Assembly: GCA_964420975.1 (NCBI GenBank)
Contig: CAYQVH010000011.1
Span: 30,153 to 94,152 of the forward strand
Source: Accumulibacter sp964420975
GTDB lineage: Bacteria; Pseudomonadota; Gammaproteobacteria; Burkholderiales; Rhodocyclaceae
Direction of reading: 5' to 3'
DNA length: 64,000 nt
Below the pieces are notes generated by a model that saw only the letters and a program-made list of their open reading frames with translations, was not told the origin of the DNA and made no database searches. Of the stretch, positions 16,118 to 23,930 are shown piece after piece; within the stretch, counting starts at the first letter, position 1, and every line of letters begins with the position of its first letter. A program made the position numbers and the translations under genes.

Positions 16118-16761
16118 TGGCCGACCGCGTCCACGTCCTGCTTGTCGACGACCACCAGCTGGTGCGCGCTGGCCTGCGCCTGCTGCTCTCGGAGATGGAA
16201 GCGATTGCCGTCGTCGGTGAGGCGGCGAATGGTGAAGAAGCTCTTGCCCTGTGCGAGGAGACCTCCCCCGACGTCGTTCTGATGGATATCGCGATGCCTG
16301 TGCTCGGAGGCCTGGGAGCGCTGTCGCGAATTCGCCAGCGTTGCCCGGGAATGCGGGTGATCATGCTCTCGATGCTCGATAACGAGGAGCACGTCCTCGA
16401 GGCTTTTCGCCAGGGAGCCGCCGGCTACCTGCTCAAGGATGCAGCGCCCGCCGAGCTGGAACTCGCCATCCGGGCCGCGATGCGTGGCGACGCCTGGCTG
16501 TCGGCGGCGATTACCCGGCCGGTCGTCGATCGTTGCCTGATGCGCGCCGACGCGGGTGTGGCGCCGCCATTGAGCCCCCGTCAACACGAGGTTCTACGAC
16601 TCCTCGCCGAAGGCAAGACAATGAAAGAAATTGCCTTTGTACTCAAGCTCAGCGTCAAGACGGTGGAGACGCACCGCGCGCTGGCAATGGAACGTATCGG
16701 CGTGCACGACATCGCCGGAATCGTACGCTACGCAATCCGCCACGGGATGGTCACCGCCTGA
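16117..16761 (+). CDS. NarL/FixJ-family response regulator
   Basis: 214 residues. N-terminal receiver domain (VLLVDDHQLVRAGLRLLL, phospho-acceptor Asp in VVLMDIAMP, conserved Lys in YLLKDAAPAE) and C-terminal LuxR-type helix-turn-helix (LSPRQHEVLRLLAEGKTMKE, KTVETHRA). It is translationally coupled to the upstream HisKA_3 kinase and would bind DNA as a phosphorylated dimer. Targets are unknown; the five-gene signalling operon starting 170 bases downstream is an obvious candidate. Confidence 0.95.
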   Translation: MADRVHVLLVDDHQLVRAGLRLLLSEMEAIAVVGEAANGEEALALCEETSPDVVLMDIAMPVLGGLGALSRIRQRCPGMRVIMLSMLDNEEHVLEAFRQGAAGYLLKDAAPAELELAIRAAMRGDAWLSAAITRPVVDRCLMRADAGVAPPLSPRQHEVLRLLAEGKTMKEIAFVLKLSVKTVETHRALAMERIGVHDIAGIVRYAIRHGMVTA

Positions 16762-16898
16762 CAGCCTGCCGGACGGGATGGCCCGAAGCGAAAGGAGTGG
16801 GACCACGGCACAGCTGGCTGCCGGGCCGACACCGGCCAAGGCTTTTCGAAGCCAAAGTCAGGTCTTTCCCGATTGGAAGGGTGCCGGCTAGCGCCTAG

Positions 16899-16936
16899 CA
16901 TCGGTTCAGGGTGGTCTATATCCTGGAGAACCGATG
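16899..16936 (+). promoter_or_regulatory. Hairpin sequestering the start codon of the large c-di-GMP gene
   Basis: CATCGGTTC (16899-16907) is a perfect complement of GAACCGATG (16928-16936), whose last three bases are the ATG at 16934. The ribosome site GGAGAA is partly inside the right arm, and an inner AGG/CCT pair can extend the stem. A nine-base stem over the start codon should reduce initiation until it is opened by a protein, RNA or upstream ribosome. Confidence 0.6.
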
Positions 16937-19900
16937 TCCGTGGCAAGCTTGTTCGCACTCAACCTGGGGGGCGACCGGGAGGCGCTCTCTCTTTCTTCGC
17001 GCACGCTGCGTGCGGCCGGCCTACGCGTCCTCGAAGCCGACGATCTCCCGCTGGCGCTGGCGCTGTCGCACCGATGGCCGGATCTCGTCGTCTTTGATTC
17101 GCGCGTAGGCCGAGCCTTGGTCGATGAAGTCTGTCGCGCCTTACAAGCTGACGGCCGGCGAGCGATTCCGATCCTGGAACTGGTCGCGCACGGCGACGCG
17201 GACCTCGTCGCTAGTGACCGCCCCAACGGTTTAGGCCGCGCCCGGCTGCACTGGCCGGCGGGACTCGAAGTCGTTCGAGCCACGATCGGCGTGCTTTTGC
17301 CAAACGCTCGCGCCGGCAGCGGCGCGGCGACTGCCACAGCCGGCGGGCAAGCGCTGGAGCAGACGGTAGCGGCTTGCCTGCTGGATGCTCGCGGCAAGGT
17401 CGTCGCTTGGGATGAGGTCGCCGAGCGTCTCTTCGGCTGGACGGCGGCAGAGACGCTCGGCGAAAAAGTGCCTTTCCTGACCGACACCCACAACGCAGAC
17501 GTCCTTGCCTTGCTGCCGCGCGCCACGACCGGACAGCCGGCCTGCCGACCGCAAACGATCGTCTGCGGCAAGGACGGGCGCCTGCGAGTGGTCGCCGTGT
17601 CGTTGGTACCTTTCGTGGACACCGCCGGAGACGTCGCCCAAGTGCAAGTCATCGTCGCCGAGACAGATCCCAGCGCAAGCGCGAATGACCCCTCTGACCC
17701 GCTCTCGGCAATCGTTCTCGCCAGCCAGGATTTGATCTGCATCGTCGACCGCAGGGGGATTACCGAGTTCGTCAACCCGGCCGGACACGAGCTGTGCGCA
17801 CCGCCTGCACAGACTTCGTCATCGTTTGACCTCCGGCGCCTCCTCGCGCCGGCCTCGCGTCGACGCCTCCTGCAAGTGGTCTTGCCACGCGCCGCGAGCG
17901 ACGGCCTGTTTCAGTGTGAACTGGCGTTCGTCGGCGGCGACGGACTGGAAACGCCGGTCTCGGTGCAGGCGATACGCCTGGGTGGCCACGGCAGCGAGCG
18001 GATCGCCGTTGTCGCCCGGGACATCAGCGCACAGAAAAAAGCCGAAGCGCGACTCGTGCGCTTGAACCGCACGCTGCAGGTTCTCAGCCGATGCGGCCAG
18101 GTCATCCAGGACGAGTCGGACGAAACGGCGATGCTGGCGGCAGTCTGTCGGCTGCTGACAGAGACGGGAAGCTACCGCTTTGCCTTTGCCGGCTTGCTCG
18201 GCGGCGAGGGCGAGAGTGAAGTCGTCCCGGTGGCATGGTCGGGAGAGCAGGCTGTGTCGGCTGACGAACTGGTCAGCTGCTGGAATCCGGAGACGCCGGT
18301 CGCTGGCGGCCCGGTGGCAGCAGCGGTACGGACCGGGAGGGCGATCGTCCGTCACGGTCTGACGCGACCGAAGCACGCGCCTTGCGCCGACCTGAAGAAG
18401 CGCCTGGGTTTGCGCGCCGTGGTCGCCCTGCCGCTGATTGCCGGCGAGGGCTGTCTCGGCGCCTTGAGTGTCTACTCCAGCCGGACCGACGTGTTCGACG
18501 CCGAAGAGGTCGGCCTGCTGCAGGACTTGGCGCGTCAGGTGGCGCACGCCGTGCAAGCCTTGCGCGAGCGCGTCGCGCGGCGCCGGGCCGAAACCTCGCA
18601 CCGGCTGCTGGCAGCGGCTTTCGAGTCGACGCAAGAGGGAATCATGATCACCGACGCGGTGAGTCCCGCGCATCCGGTGGTCTATGTCAATTCCGCGGTG
18701 AGCCGGATCTCGGGGTGGGGAGCAGGCGAACTGATCGGACGCAGCGGCCGCCTTCTGGCCGAGGGCGAACTCCATCAGACGGAAATGGACGTCATTCGTC
18801 GCGCGCTGCGCGGACGCTCGGCCGGGCAGGCGGTGCTGCGCTGCTACCGCAAGGATGGTCAGCCCTTCTGGAGCGAAGTGCGTGTCGCGCCGGTCCGTGA
18901 TGCCGACGACGGCGAGGTGACGCACTACGTCAGCGTGATATCAGACGTCACGCGCCGCGTATACCACGAAGACCAGCTCGCGCATCTGGCCACGCATGAC
19001 CTGTTGACCGGTCTGGCCAACCGAACGCTGTTGCACGATCGCTTGCGCCAGGCCCTGGTGCACGCCGAACGCTACGGCAAGCTGGTCGCCGTCCTGCTCT
19101 TCGATCTCGACCACTTCCGGCAGGTCAACGAACGGGTTGGGCGCGGCGTCGGTGACCTGCTGCTGCAGTCGATCGCGCGCCGTCTGACGGCCATCGCCAA
19201 AGACAGCGATACGATGGCTCGCCTCGGCAGCGACGAGTTCGTCCTTCTGCTCGCCGATCGTGAGGCGCAACAGCAGGTGACGAGCGCCGCCGAAATGCTG
19301 CTCGAAGTCCTGACGCCTCCGTTGTGGGTGGGCAGCGAGGAGTTTCTGGTGACGCCAAGTATCGGCGCCGCGATTTTCCCGCTCGACACGAGCGACGCCG
19401 AAGACCTGCTGCGTCTGGCCGACATCGCGATGTCGGCGGCCAAGGCGGCGGGGCGCAACACCTTTCGTTTTTACGCGCCGGAGATGTCGCTACACGCGCT
19501 GCGGCAGACGGAACTGACCAAGGACCTGCGACGCGCGATCGAGCGGCAAGAGCTGGTGCTGCACTACCAGCCGAAAGCCGACCTCTACTCCGGCAACTGC
19601 ACCGGCGTCGAGGCGCTCGTCCGCTGGCAACATCGAGAGCACGGCCTGATTCCGCCCGGCGAATTCATTCCCCTGGCCGAAGCAAGCGGACAGATCGTCG
19701 CCATCGGCCGGTGGGTGTTGCAGGAAGCGTGCCGCGACATCGCGCGCTGGCAGGCCGGCAACGTGCCGACGCCACGCGTCGCGGTCAATCTTTCGCCCCA
19801 ACAACTCGCCAATGACGAACTCATCAATGAGGTCACGGCCGCTCTTGCGACAAACGGCGCCGTCGCTCGTCAGCTGGAACTCGAAGTCACCGAATCGACG

Positions 19901-20731
19901 GTGATGGACAACCCCGAAACCGCCGCACGCACCCTGCGCGACTTGCGCGAGATGGGGGTTCGTCTGGCGATGGATGACTTCGGTACCGGCCACTCGAGCC
20001 TCGGCAACCTGCGTCGTTTTCCCTTCGACGTCCTGAAGATCGACCGCTCATTCGTCAATAACGTCACCACCGAACCGCAGGATGCGGCGATCGCGGCAAC
20101 GGTAATCGCCATGGCACACAGTCTCGGCTTGAAAGTGATCGCCGAAGGCGTCGAAAGCGAAAGTCAGGTGCAATGGCTGCGTGACCATCTCTGCGACGAG
20201 ATTCAGGGCTACTACCTCAGTCGCCCGGTACCCGCCGCGCAGATCATGCCCCTGTTGTCCAGCCCGCAGCCGCTGTTGTCGACGGCCAGCGAAAGCCTGC
20301 GCCCGCAGCGCACACTCCTTCTGGTAGACGACGAAGCGGACATCCTGCGCGCCTTGAAGCGGCTGTTGCGTCGAAGCGGCTATCACATCCTGGCGACGAC
20401 CTCGGCGACCCAGGCGCTCGACCTGCTCGCGAGACAGCGTGTGCAAGTCATCGTCTCCGACCAGCGGATGCCGGAAATGAACGGCTCCGAATTCCTCCGT
20501 CGCGCCCGCGCCCTCTACCCGGACACCGAACGCATCATGCTCACCGGCTACTCCGATCCCGACACCATGGCAGAAGCGATCAACCGTGGAGCGATCAGCA
20601 AGTTTCTGACCAAGCCGTGGGATGACGAGGAACTGCGCGCCGCGATCCACGAGGCCTTCGTCGCCTACGACCAACGCGCCACCCACCGCAGCGAGCTGTC
20701 GACCGACGGTTCGCCGGAAGCGCCGACGTGA
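16934..20731 (+). CDS. Multidomain c-di-GMP protein REC-PAS-PAS-GAF-PAS-GGDEF-EAL-REC
   Basis: 1265 residues, cytoplasmic. Order: degenerate receiver-like domain (1-125), PAS (~140-245), PAS (~255-375), GAF (~385-545), PAS (~552-675), GGDEF (~680-848), EAL (~852-1104), and a C-terminal receiver (~1124-1245) with intact LLLVDDE, VIVSDQRMPEMNG and KFLTKPWDD. The GGDEF site reads GSDEF and the substrate loop is FRQVNERVGR, so cyclase activity is doubtful. The EAL domain keeps EALVRW, the NLSP and ESTVM elements, DDFGTG, KIDRSF and EGVE, so c-di-GMP hydrolysis is likely. GGAGAA precedes the ATG, within a hairpin. The stop overlaps the next gene (GTGA). The C-terminal receiver resembles the one in the gene at 22203. 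Confidence 0.93.
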   Translation: MSVASLFALNLGGDREALSLSSRTLRAAGLRVLEADDLPLALALSHRWPDLVVFDSRVGRALVDEVCRALQADGRRAIPILELVAHGDADLVASDRPNGLGRARLHWPAGLEVVRATIGVLLPNARAGSGAATATAGGQALEQTVAACLLDARGKVVAWDEVAERLFGWTAAETLGEKVPFLTDTHNADVLALLPRATTGQPACRPQTIVCGKDGRLRVVAVSLVPFVDTAGDVAQVQVIVAETDPSASANDPSDPLSAIVLASQDLICIVDRRGITEFVNPAGHELCAPPAQTSSSFDLRRLLAPASRRRLLQVVLPRAASDGLFQCELAFVGGDGLETPVSVQAIRLGGHGSERIAVVARDISAQKKAEARLVRLNRTLQVLSRCGQVIQDESDETAMLAAVCRLLTETGSYRFAFAGLLGGEGESEVVPVAWSGEQAVSADELVSCWNPETPVAGGPVAAAVRTGRAIVRHGLTRPKHAPCADLKKRLGLRAVVALPLIAGEGCLGALSVYSSRTDVFDAEEVGLLQDLARQVAHAVQALRERVARRRAETSHRLLAAAFESTQEGIMITDAVSPAHPVVYVNSAVSRISGWGAGELIGRSGRLLAEGELHQTEMDVIRRALRGRSAGQAVLRCYRKDGQPFWSEVRVAPVRDADDGEVTHYVSVISDVTRRVYHEDQLAHLATHDLLTGLANRTLLHDRLRQALVHAERYGKLVAVLLFDLDHFRQVNERVGRGVGDLLLQSIARRLTAIAKDSDTMARLGSDEFVLLLADREAQQQVTSAAEMLLEVLTPPLWVGSEEFLVTPSIGAAIFPLDTSDAEDLLRLADIAMSAAKAAGRNTFRFYAPEMSLHALRQTELTKDLRRAIERQELVLHYQPKADLYSGNCTGVEALVRWQHREHGLIPPGEFIPLAEASGQIVAIGRWVLQEACRDIARWQAGNVPTPRVAVNLSPQQLANDELINEVTAALATNGAVARQLELEVTESTVMDNPETAARTLRDLREMGVRLAMDDFGTGHSSLGNLRRFPFDVLKIDRSFVNNVTTEPQDAAIAATVIAMAHSLGLKVIAEGVESESQVQWLRDHLCDEIQGYYLSRPVPAAQIMPLLSSPQPLLSTASESLRPQRTLLLVDDEADILRALKRLLRRSGYHILATTSATQALDLLARQRVQVIVSDQRMPEMNGSEFLRRARALYPDTERIMLTGYSDPDTMAEAINRGAISKFLTKPWDDEELRAAIHEAFVAYDQRATHRSELSTDGSPEAPT

Positions 20732-22212
20732 CGCTCGAAGCCTTCCTCTGGGAGGAACGGTTTGCCACCGGCATTGCGCTGATCGACGCGCAGCATCAGC
20801 GTCTGATCGACCTCGTCAATCGGCTCGGAGGCGTACAACTGGAGCAGGCCGCCGCCGGCGTCGTGGAGATGGTCGCCGAAGTCCGCGCCTACGCCGACTA
20901 CCATTTCCGCACTGAGGAAGCGGTGTGGCAGCATCAGGGCGCGGATGCTGCGGAGCAGGCTTCCCATCGCGCCGCACACCACGAGTTCAGAACGCGCCTC
21001 GCCGAACTGGAACACGATTTCGCTTCCCGGCCGCTCGAACTGGCGCGGGTGCTGCATGAATTCCTCTGCTCCTGGCTGGTGATGCACATCCTCGGCAACG
21101 ATCAGGAGATGGCGCGTCGAATTGAGCTCGGCGTCGCAGCCGACGTCGATCGCCCGGAAGCGACGGCTCGGACAGGCTTTCTGGGGCCGGCGAGGAGTGC
21201 AGACGCGGCACTATTGCAAGCCATCCGTCGCCTGTACGCGGCCTTGTCGACCATCAACACCGAGTTGCGCGAGAGCAACCGTCAGCTTGACGCGCGCGTC
21301 CGCGAGCGAACGCGCGAACTGTCGGCAAGCAACGAAGCGTTGGCGCGAGAACGCGACCGCTTGGCGGATGCCAACCGCCAGTTGGTCGAAACGCGCTCAC
21401 GCCTGCTGGCCAGCGAGCGCATGGCGTCGATCGGCCAACTGGCGAGCGGCGTCGCAGACGAGATCAACAATCCGCTGGCCTTTCTCGGCACCAACCTCAA
21501 CACGCTTGCCGAGTATCTCGACGACGTCTTTGCCGTAGTCGACGCGTATGCCGCCAGAGAAGCGCTGATCGCTCAGGACGCAAGCGCTCTGGCTTCCTTG
21601 CGGGCGGTAAAGGAAGCGAAAACGCTCGACCTCGTGCGCCGGGACGCCGCCTCGCTGATTGCCGAGTCGCGCGCCGGCGTCCAGCGAGTCAAGCGCATTG
21701 TGCAGGACTTGGCCACGTTTGCCCGGACGGACCGTGCGGGCTGGCAGTTCAACGACCTGCTAGCCGGCGTCGAAAGCACCATCAACCTTGCCTTGCCAAC
21801 GATTCAGCAGAAGGCGGTGGTGCAGCGTGAACTGCACCCACTTCCGGAGGTACGTTGCCACTCCGGACAGTTGAACCAGGTGTTCATGATTCTGCTCGTG
21901 AACGCCGTCCAGGCAATGGGGCAATCCGGCGCGATCACCATACGTAGTGGCGCCGACCAGGCGACGGTGTGGGTGGAAGTGGAAGACGACGGTTGCGGTA
22001 TCGCGCCGGAAAACCACGCTCGGATCTTCGAACCTTTCTTTACCACCAGGCCGGTTGGCCAGGGAGTCGGGTTGGGACTCTACATCGCCTGGCACCTTGT
22101 GCACCAGCACCGCGGACGCATCGAGCTCGACAGCCAGCCAGGTGTTGGCAGCCGCTTTCGTGTCGTCCTGCCGCGAGAATCGTTGACAGGTGAGGGAGGG
22201 GCGTGTCGCTGA
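20728..22212 (+). CDS. Bacteriohemerythrin-histidine kinase fusion lacking the phospho-acceptor histidine
   Basis: 494 residues. Residues 1-135 are a hemerythrin domain with the di-iron ligand pattern (IDAQHQRLIDLVN, YHFRTEEAVW, HRAAHHEF, WLVMHILGNDQ). A coiled coil (about 165-235) leads to the kinase core. At the H-box the expected GVAHEINNP reads GVADEINNP: residue 244 is Asp (GAC, 21457-21459). The ATPase part is complete in outline (LLVNAVQAMG, DDGCGIAPENHARIFEPFFTT, GVGLGLYIAW). Hemerythrin binds O2 or NO at the di-iron site. Without His it cannot autophosphorylate in the usual way, so it may act as a pseudokinase or allosteric partner. Overlaps both neighbours by a few bases. GTG start. 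Confidence 0.92.
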   Translation: MTLEAFLWEERFATGIALIDAQHQRLIDLVNRLGGVQLEQAAAGVVEMVAEVRAYADYHFRTEEAVWQHQGADAAEQASHRAAHHEFRTRLAELEHDFASRPLELARVLHEFLCSWLVMHILGNDQEMARRIELGVAADVDRPEATARTGFLGPARSADAALLQAIRRLYAALSTINTELRESNRQLDARVRERTRELSASNEALARERDRLADANRQLVETRSRLLASERMASIGQLASGVADEINNPLAFLGTNLNTLAEYLDDVFAVVDAYAAREALIAQDASALASLRAVKEAKTLDLVRRDAASLIAESRAGVQRVKRIVQDLATFARTDRAGWQFNDLLAGVESTINLALPTIQQKAVVQRELHPLPEVRCHSGQLNQVFMILLVNAVQAMGQSGAITIRSGADQATVWVEVEDDGCGIAPENHARIFEPFFTTRPVGQGVGLGLYIAWHLVHQHRGRIELDSQPGVGSRFRVVLPRESLTGEGGACR

Positions 22213-23051
22213 TGAACGCTCCGGAACACGCCTCACCACGTAAGCCAACGATCCTCCTGGTCGACGACGAAGAAAACGTTCTCAGCGCCATGCGCCGAGT
22301 CTTGCGCCGCGAAGGCTACCGCATCCTCAGCGCCGGCAGCGGCGGCGAGGGACTCGCAGCCCTGAGAAGCACGCCGGTCGACGTCATCGTTTCGGATCAG
22401 CTGATGCCCGACATGAGCGGCGTCGAGTTTCTTCGGCAGGCGAAGGAAAACTGGCCGGAGACCGTGCGCATCGTGCTATCCGGTTACACCGAACTGCAGT
22501 CGATCACCCAGGCGATCAACGAAGGGGCGATCTACAAGTTCCTGACCAAACCCTGGGACGATGACCTCATCCGCGCCAATATCGCCGAGGCGTTTCGCTA
22601 CAAGGCGCTCGCCGACGATCATCGCCGCCTGACGCGCGAACTGGCGACAGCCAACCGTGAGTTGCAGGGTCTGCTTGCCGAGAAGCAACACCGTCTGGAG
22701 TTGGACGAGGCATCGCTGGAGATCGCGCGCGAGGTACTTTACTGCCTGCCGTTGCCCCTGATTGGCATCGACCCTGACCAACAGGTAGTTTTCGCCAATA
22801 CCGCGGCCAGCACACTGCTGGCCGATGGCCTGCCGCTGTGCGGCGAGTACGCCGCCGAATGCCTGCCTGGCGAATGGCTCGTTCTTCTGCGCGACGATCC
22901 ACCGGACTACCTCGTCTGGCAGGCCGGTGACGGTGCGCGTAGAGTGCTGCACCGGACCTTGGGCGAGCCCTCGCGACCGCGGGGTCGACTGCTCGTCGTC
23001 ATGCCGGCGGAGGCTGACGAGGCAATGCGACCCAAAAGGGGGCAAGGATGA
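22203..23051 (+). CDS. Response regulator with RpfG-type receiver and C-terminal PAS-like domain
   Basis: 282 residues from GTG 22203; an ATG at 22212, overlapping the previous stop, is an alternative start. Receiver domain 15-140 (ILLVDDEENVLSAMRRVLRR, VIVSDQLMPDMSG, KFLTKPWDDD), a helical linker, then a PAS-like domain (LPLIGIDPDQQVVFANTAAS). No DNA-binding or enzymatic output domain, so it probably signals by protein contact. The receiver belongs to the RpfG-like group and closely resembles the C-terminal receiver of the 1265-residue protein, which suggests domain duplication. Coupled to its neighbours by overlaps on both sides. Confidence 0.88.
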   Translation: MSLMNAPEHASPRKPTILLVDDEENVLSAMRRVLRREGYRILSAGSGGEGLAALRSTPVDVIVSDQLMPDMSGVEFLRQAKENWPETVRIVLSGYTELQSITQAINEGAIYKFLTKPWDDDLIRANIAEAFRYKALADDHRRLTRELATANRELQGLLAEKQHRLELDEASLEIAREVLYCLPLPLIGIDPDQQVVFANTAASTLLADGLPLCGEYAAECLPGEWLVLLRDDPPDYLVWQAGDGARRVLHRTLGEPSRPRGRLLVVMPAEADEAMRPKRGQG

Positions 23052-23914
23052 ACTCCCCTGATCGACGGCTGACGCTCGACGCGGACAGCGTGATCAACGG
23101 GGTCCGCCGCCTGCCTTCCCTGCCCGCGGTGATCGTCGAGTTGCTCCATTCGCTCGATGACGAGCATGCCAACGCACGCCGACTCGCCAGGGACCTGGCA
23201 CGCGATCCGGCGCTTGCGGCACGCATCTTGCGCACTGCCAACTCGTCGTTCTACGGCTGCCAAAGGAAGGTGCTGACGCTCGACGACGCGTTCGCCGTAC
23301 TCGGCCTGCAAGGCGTTCGGTCGCTGGCCATCGCGGCGACGATGAGGAACACGCTGTCGTTTCGCCATCGCGGCAGCCCCGGCGAGTGGAACTTTAACGC
23401 CTTCTGGCGACACAGCGTCGCGGTCGCGTTGGCGGCGAGAGGCATCGCCCAGTGCTACCGAAGCCGTGAAAGCCACGCGTTCGCCGCCGGCCTTCTGCAC
23501 GACGTCGGTCGACTGGCGCTGGCGAGCTGCTTTCCGGAACACGCGGCCGCCGTCGTCCGTGCGCGGACGGCCGACGATGAAAGCTGGCTGCCAGTCGAAC
23601 AACGTGTACTGGGCATCGACCACGCATCGATCGGGCGGGTGCTCGCTGAGCACTGGCAGTTTCCGAAACTGCTGACACAAACGATCGGGTCGCACCACGC
23701 TCCTGATCCAGCGGCTGACGATCTGGTGTCACTAGTTCACGTTGCCGACTGGCTCGGTCACGCCGTCGAACGCACCCGAGAGCGTCACCGCAGCGTCGGC
23801 ACCCCCCCTGGCGTAGCGGGTGCCTTCCACCCACTCGCGGCCGACGAGTGGACGAGCTTGGCCGAAACGGTTGCGGGTCAGCTCGACGCCGCCTGCGCGG
23901 CCTTTACCACCTAG
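23048..23914 (+). CDS. HDOD domain signalling protein
   Basis: 288 residues. The HDOD domain spans about 15-215: LPSLPAVIVELLHSL, LARDPALAARILRTANSSFY, LGLQGVRSLAIAAT, AGLLHDVGRLALAS, IGSHHAP. HDOD proteins are related to HD phosphohydrolases but usually lack full metal ligands and serve as scaffolds in two-component and c-di-GMP signalling. The ATG overlaps the preceding stop (ATGA). Together with the RpfG-type receiver before it and the kinase after it, it probably forms the output or scaffold step of this operon. Confidence 0.92.
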   Translation: MNSPDRRLTLDADSVINGVRRLPSLPAVIVELLHSLDDEHANARRLARDLARDPALAARILRTANSSFYGCQRKVLTLDDAFAVLGLQGVRSLAIAATMRNTLSFRHRGSPGEWNFNAFWRHSVAVALAARGIAQCYRSRESHAFAAGLLHDVGRLALASCFPEHAAAVVRARTADDESWLPVEQRVLGIDHASIGRVLAEHWQFPKLLTQTIGSHHAPDPAADDLVSLVHVADWLGHAVERTRERHRSVGTPPGVAGAFHPLAADEWTSLAETVAGQLDAACAAFTT

Positions 23915-23930
23915 TCGGAGAATCACAGAC

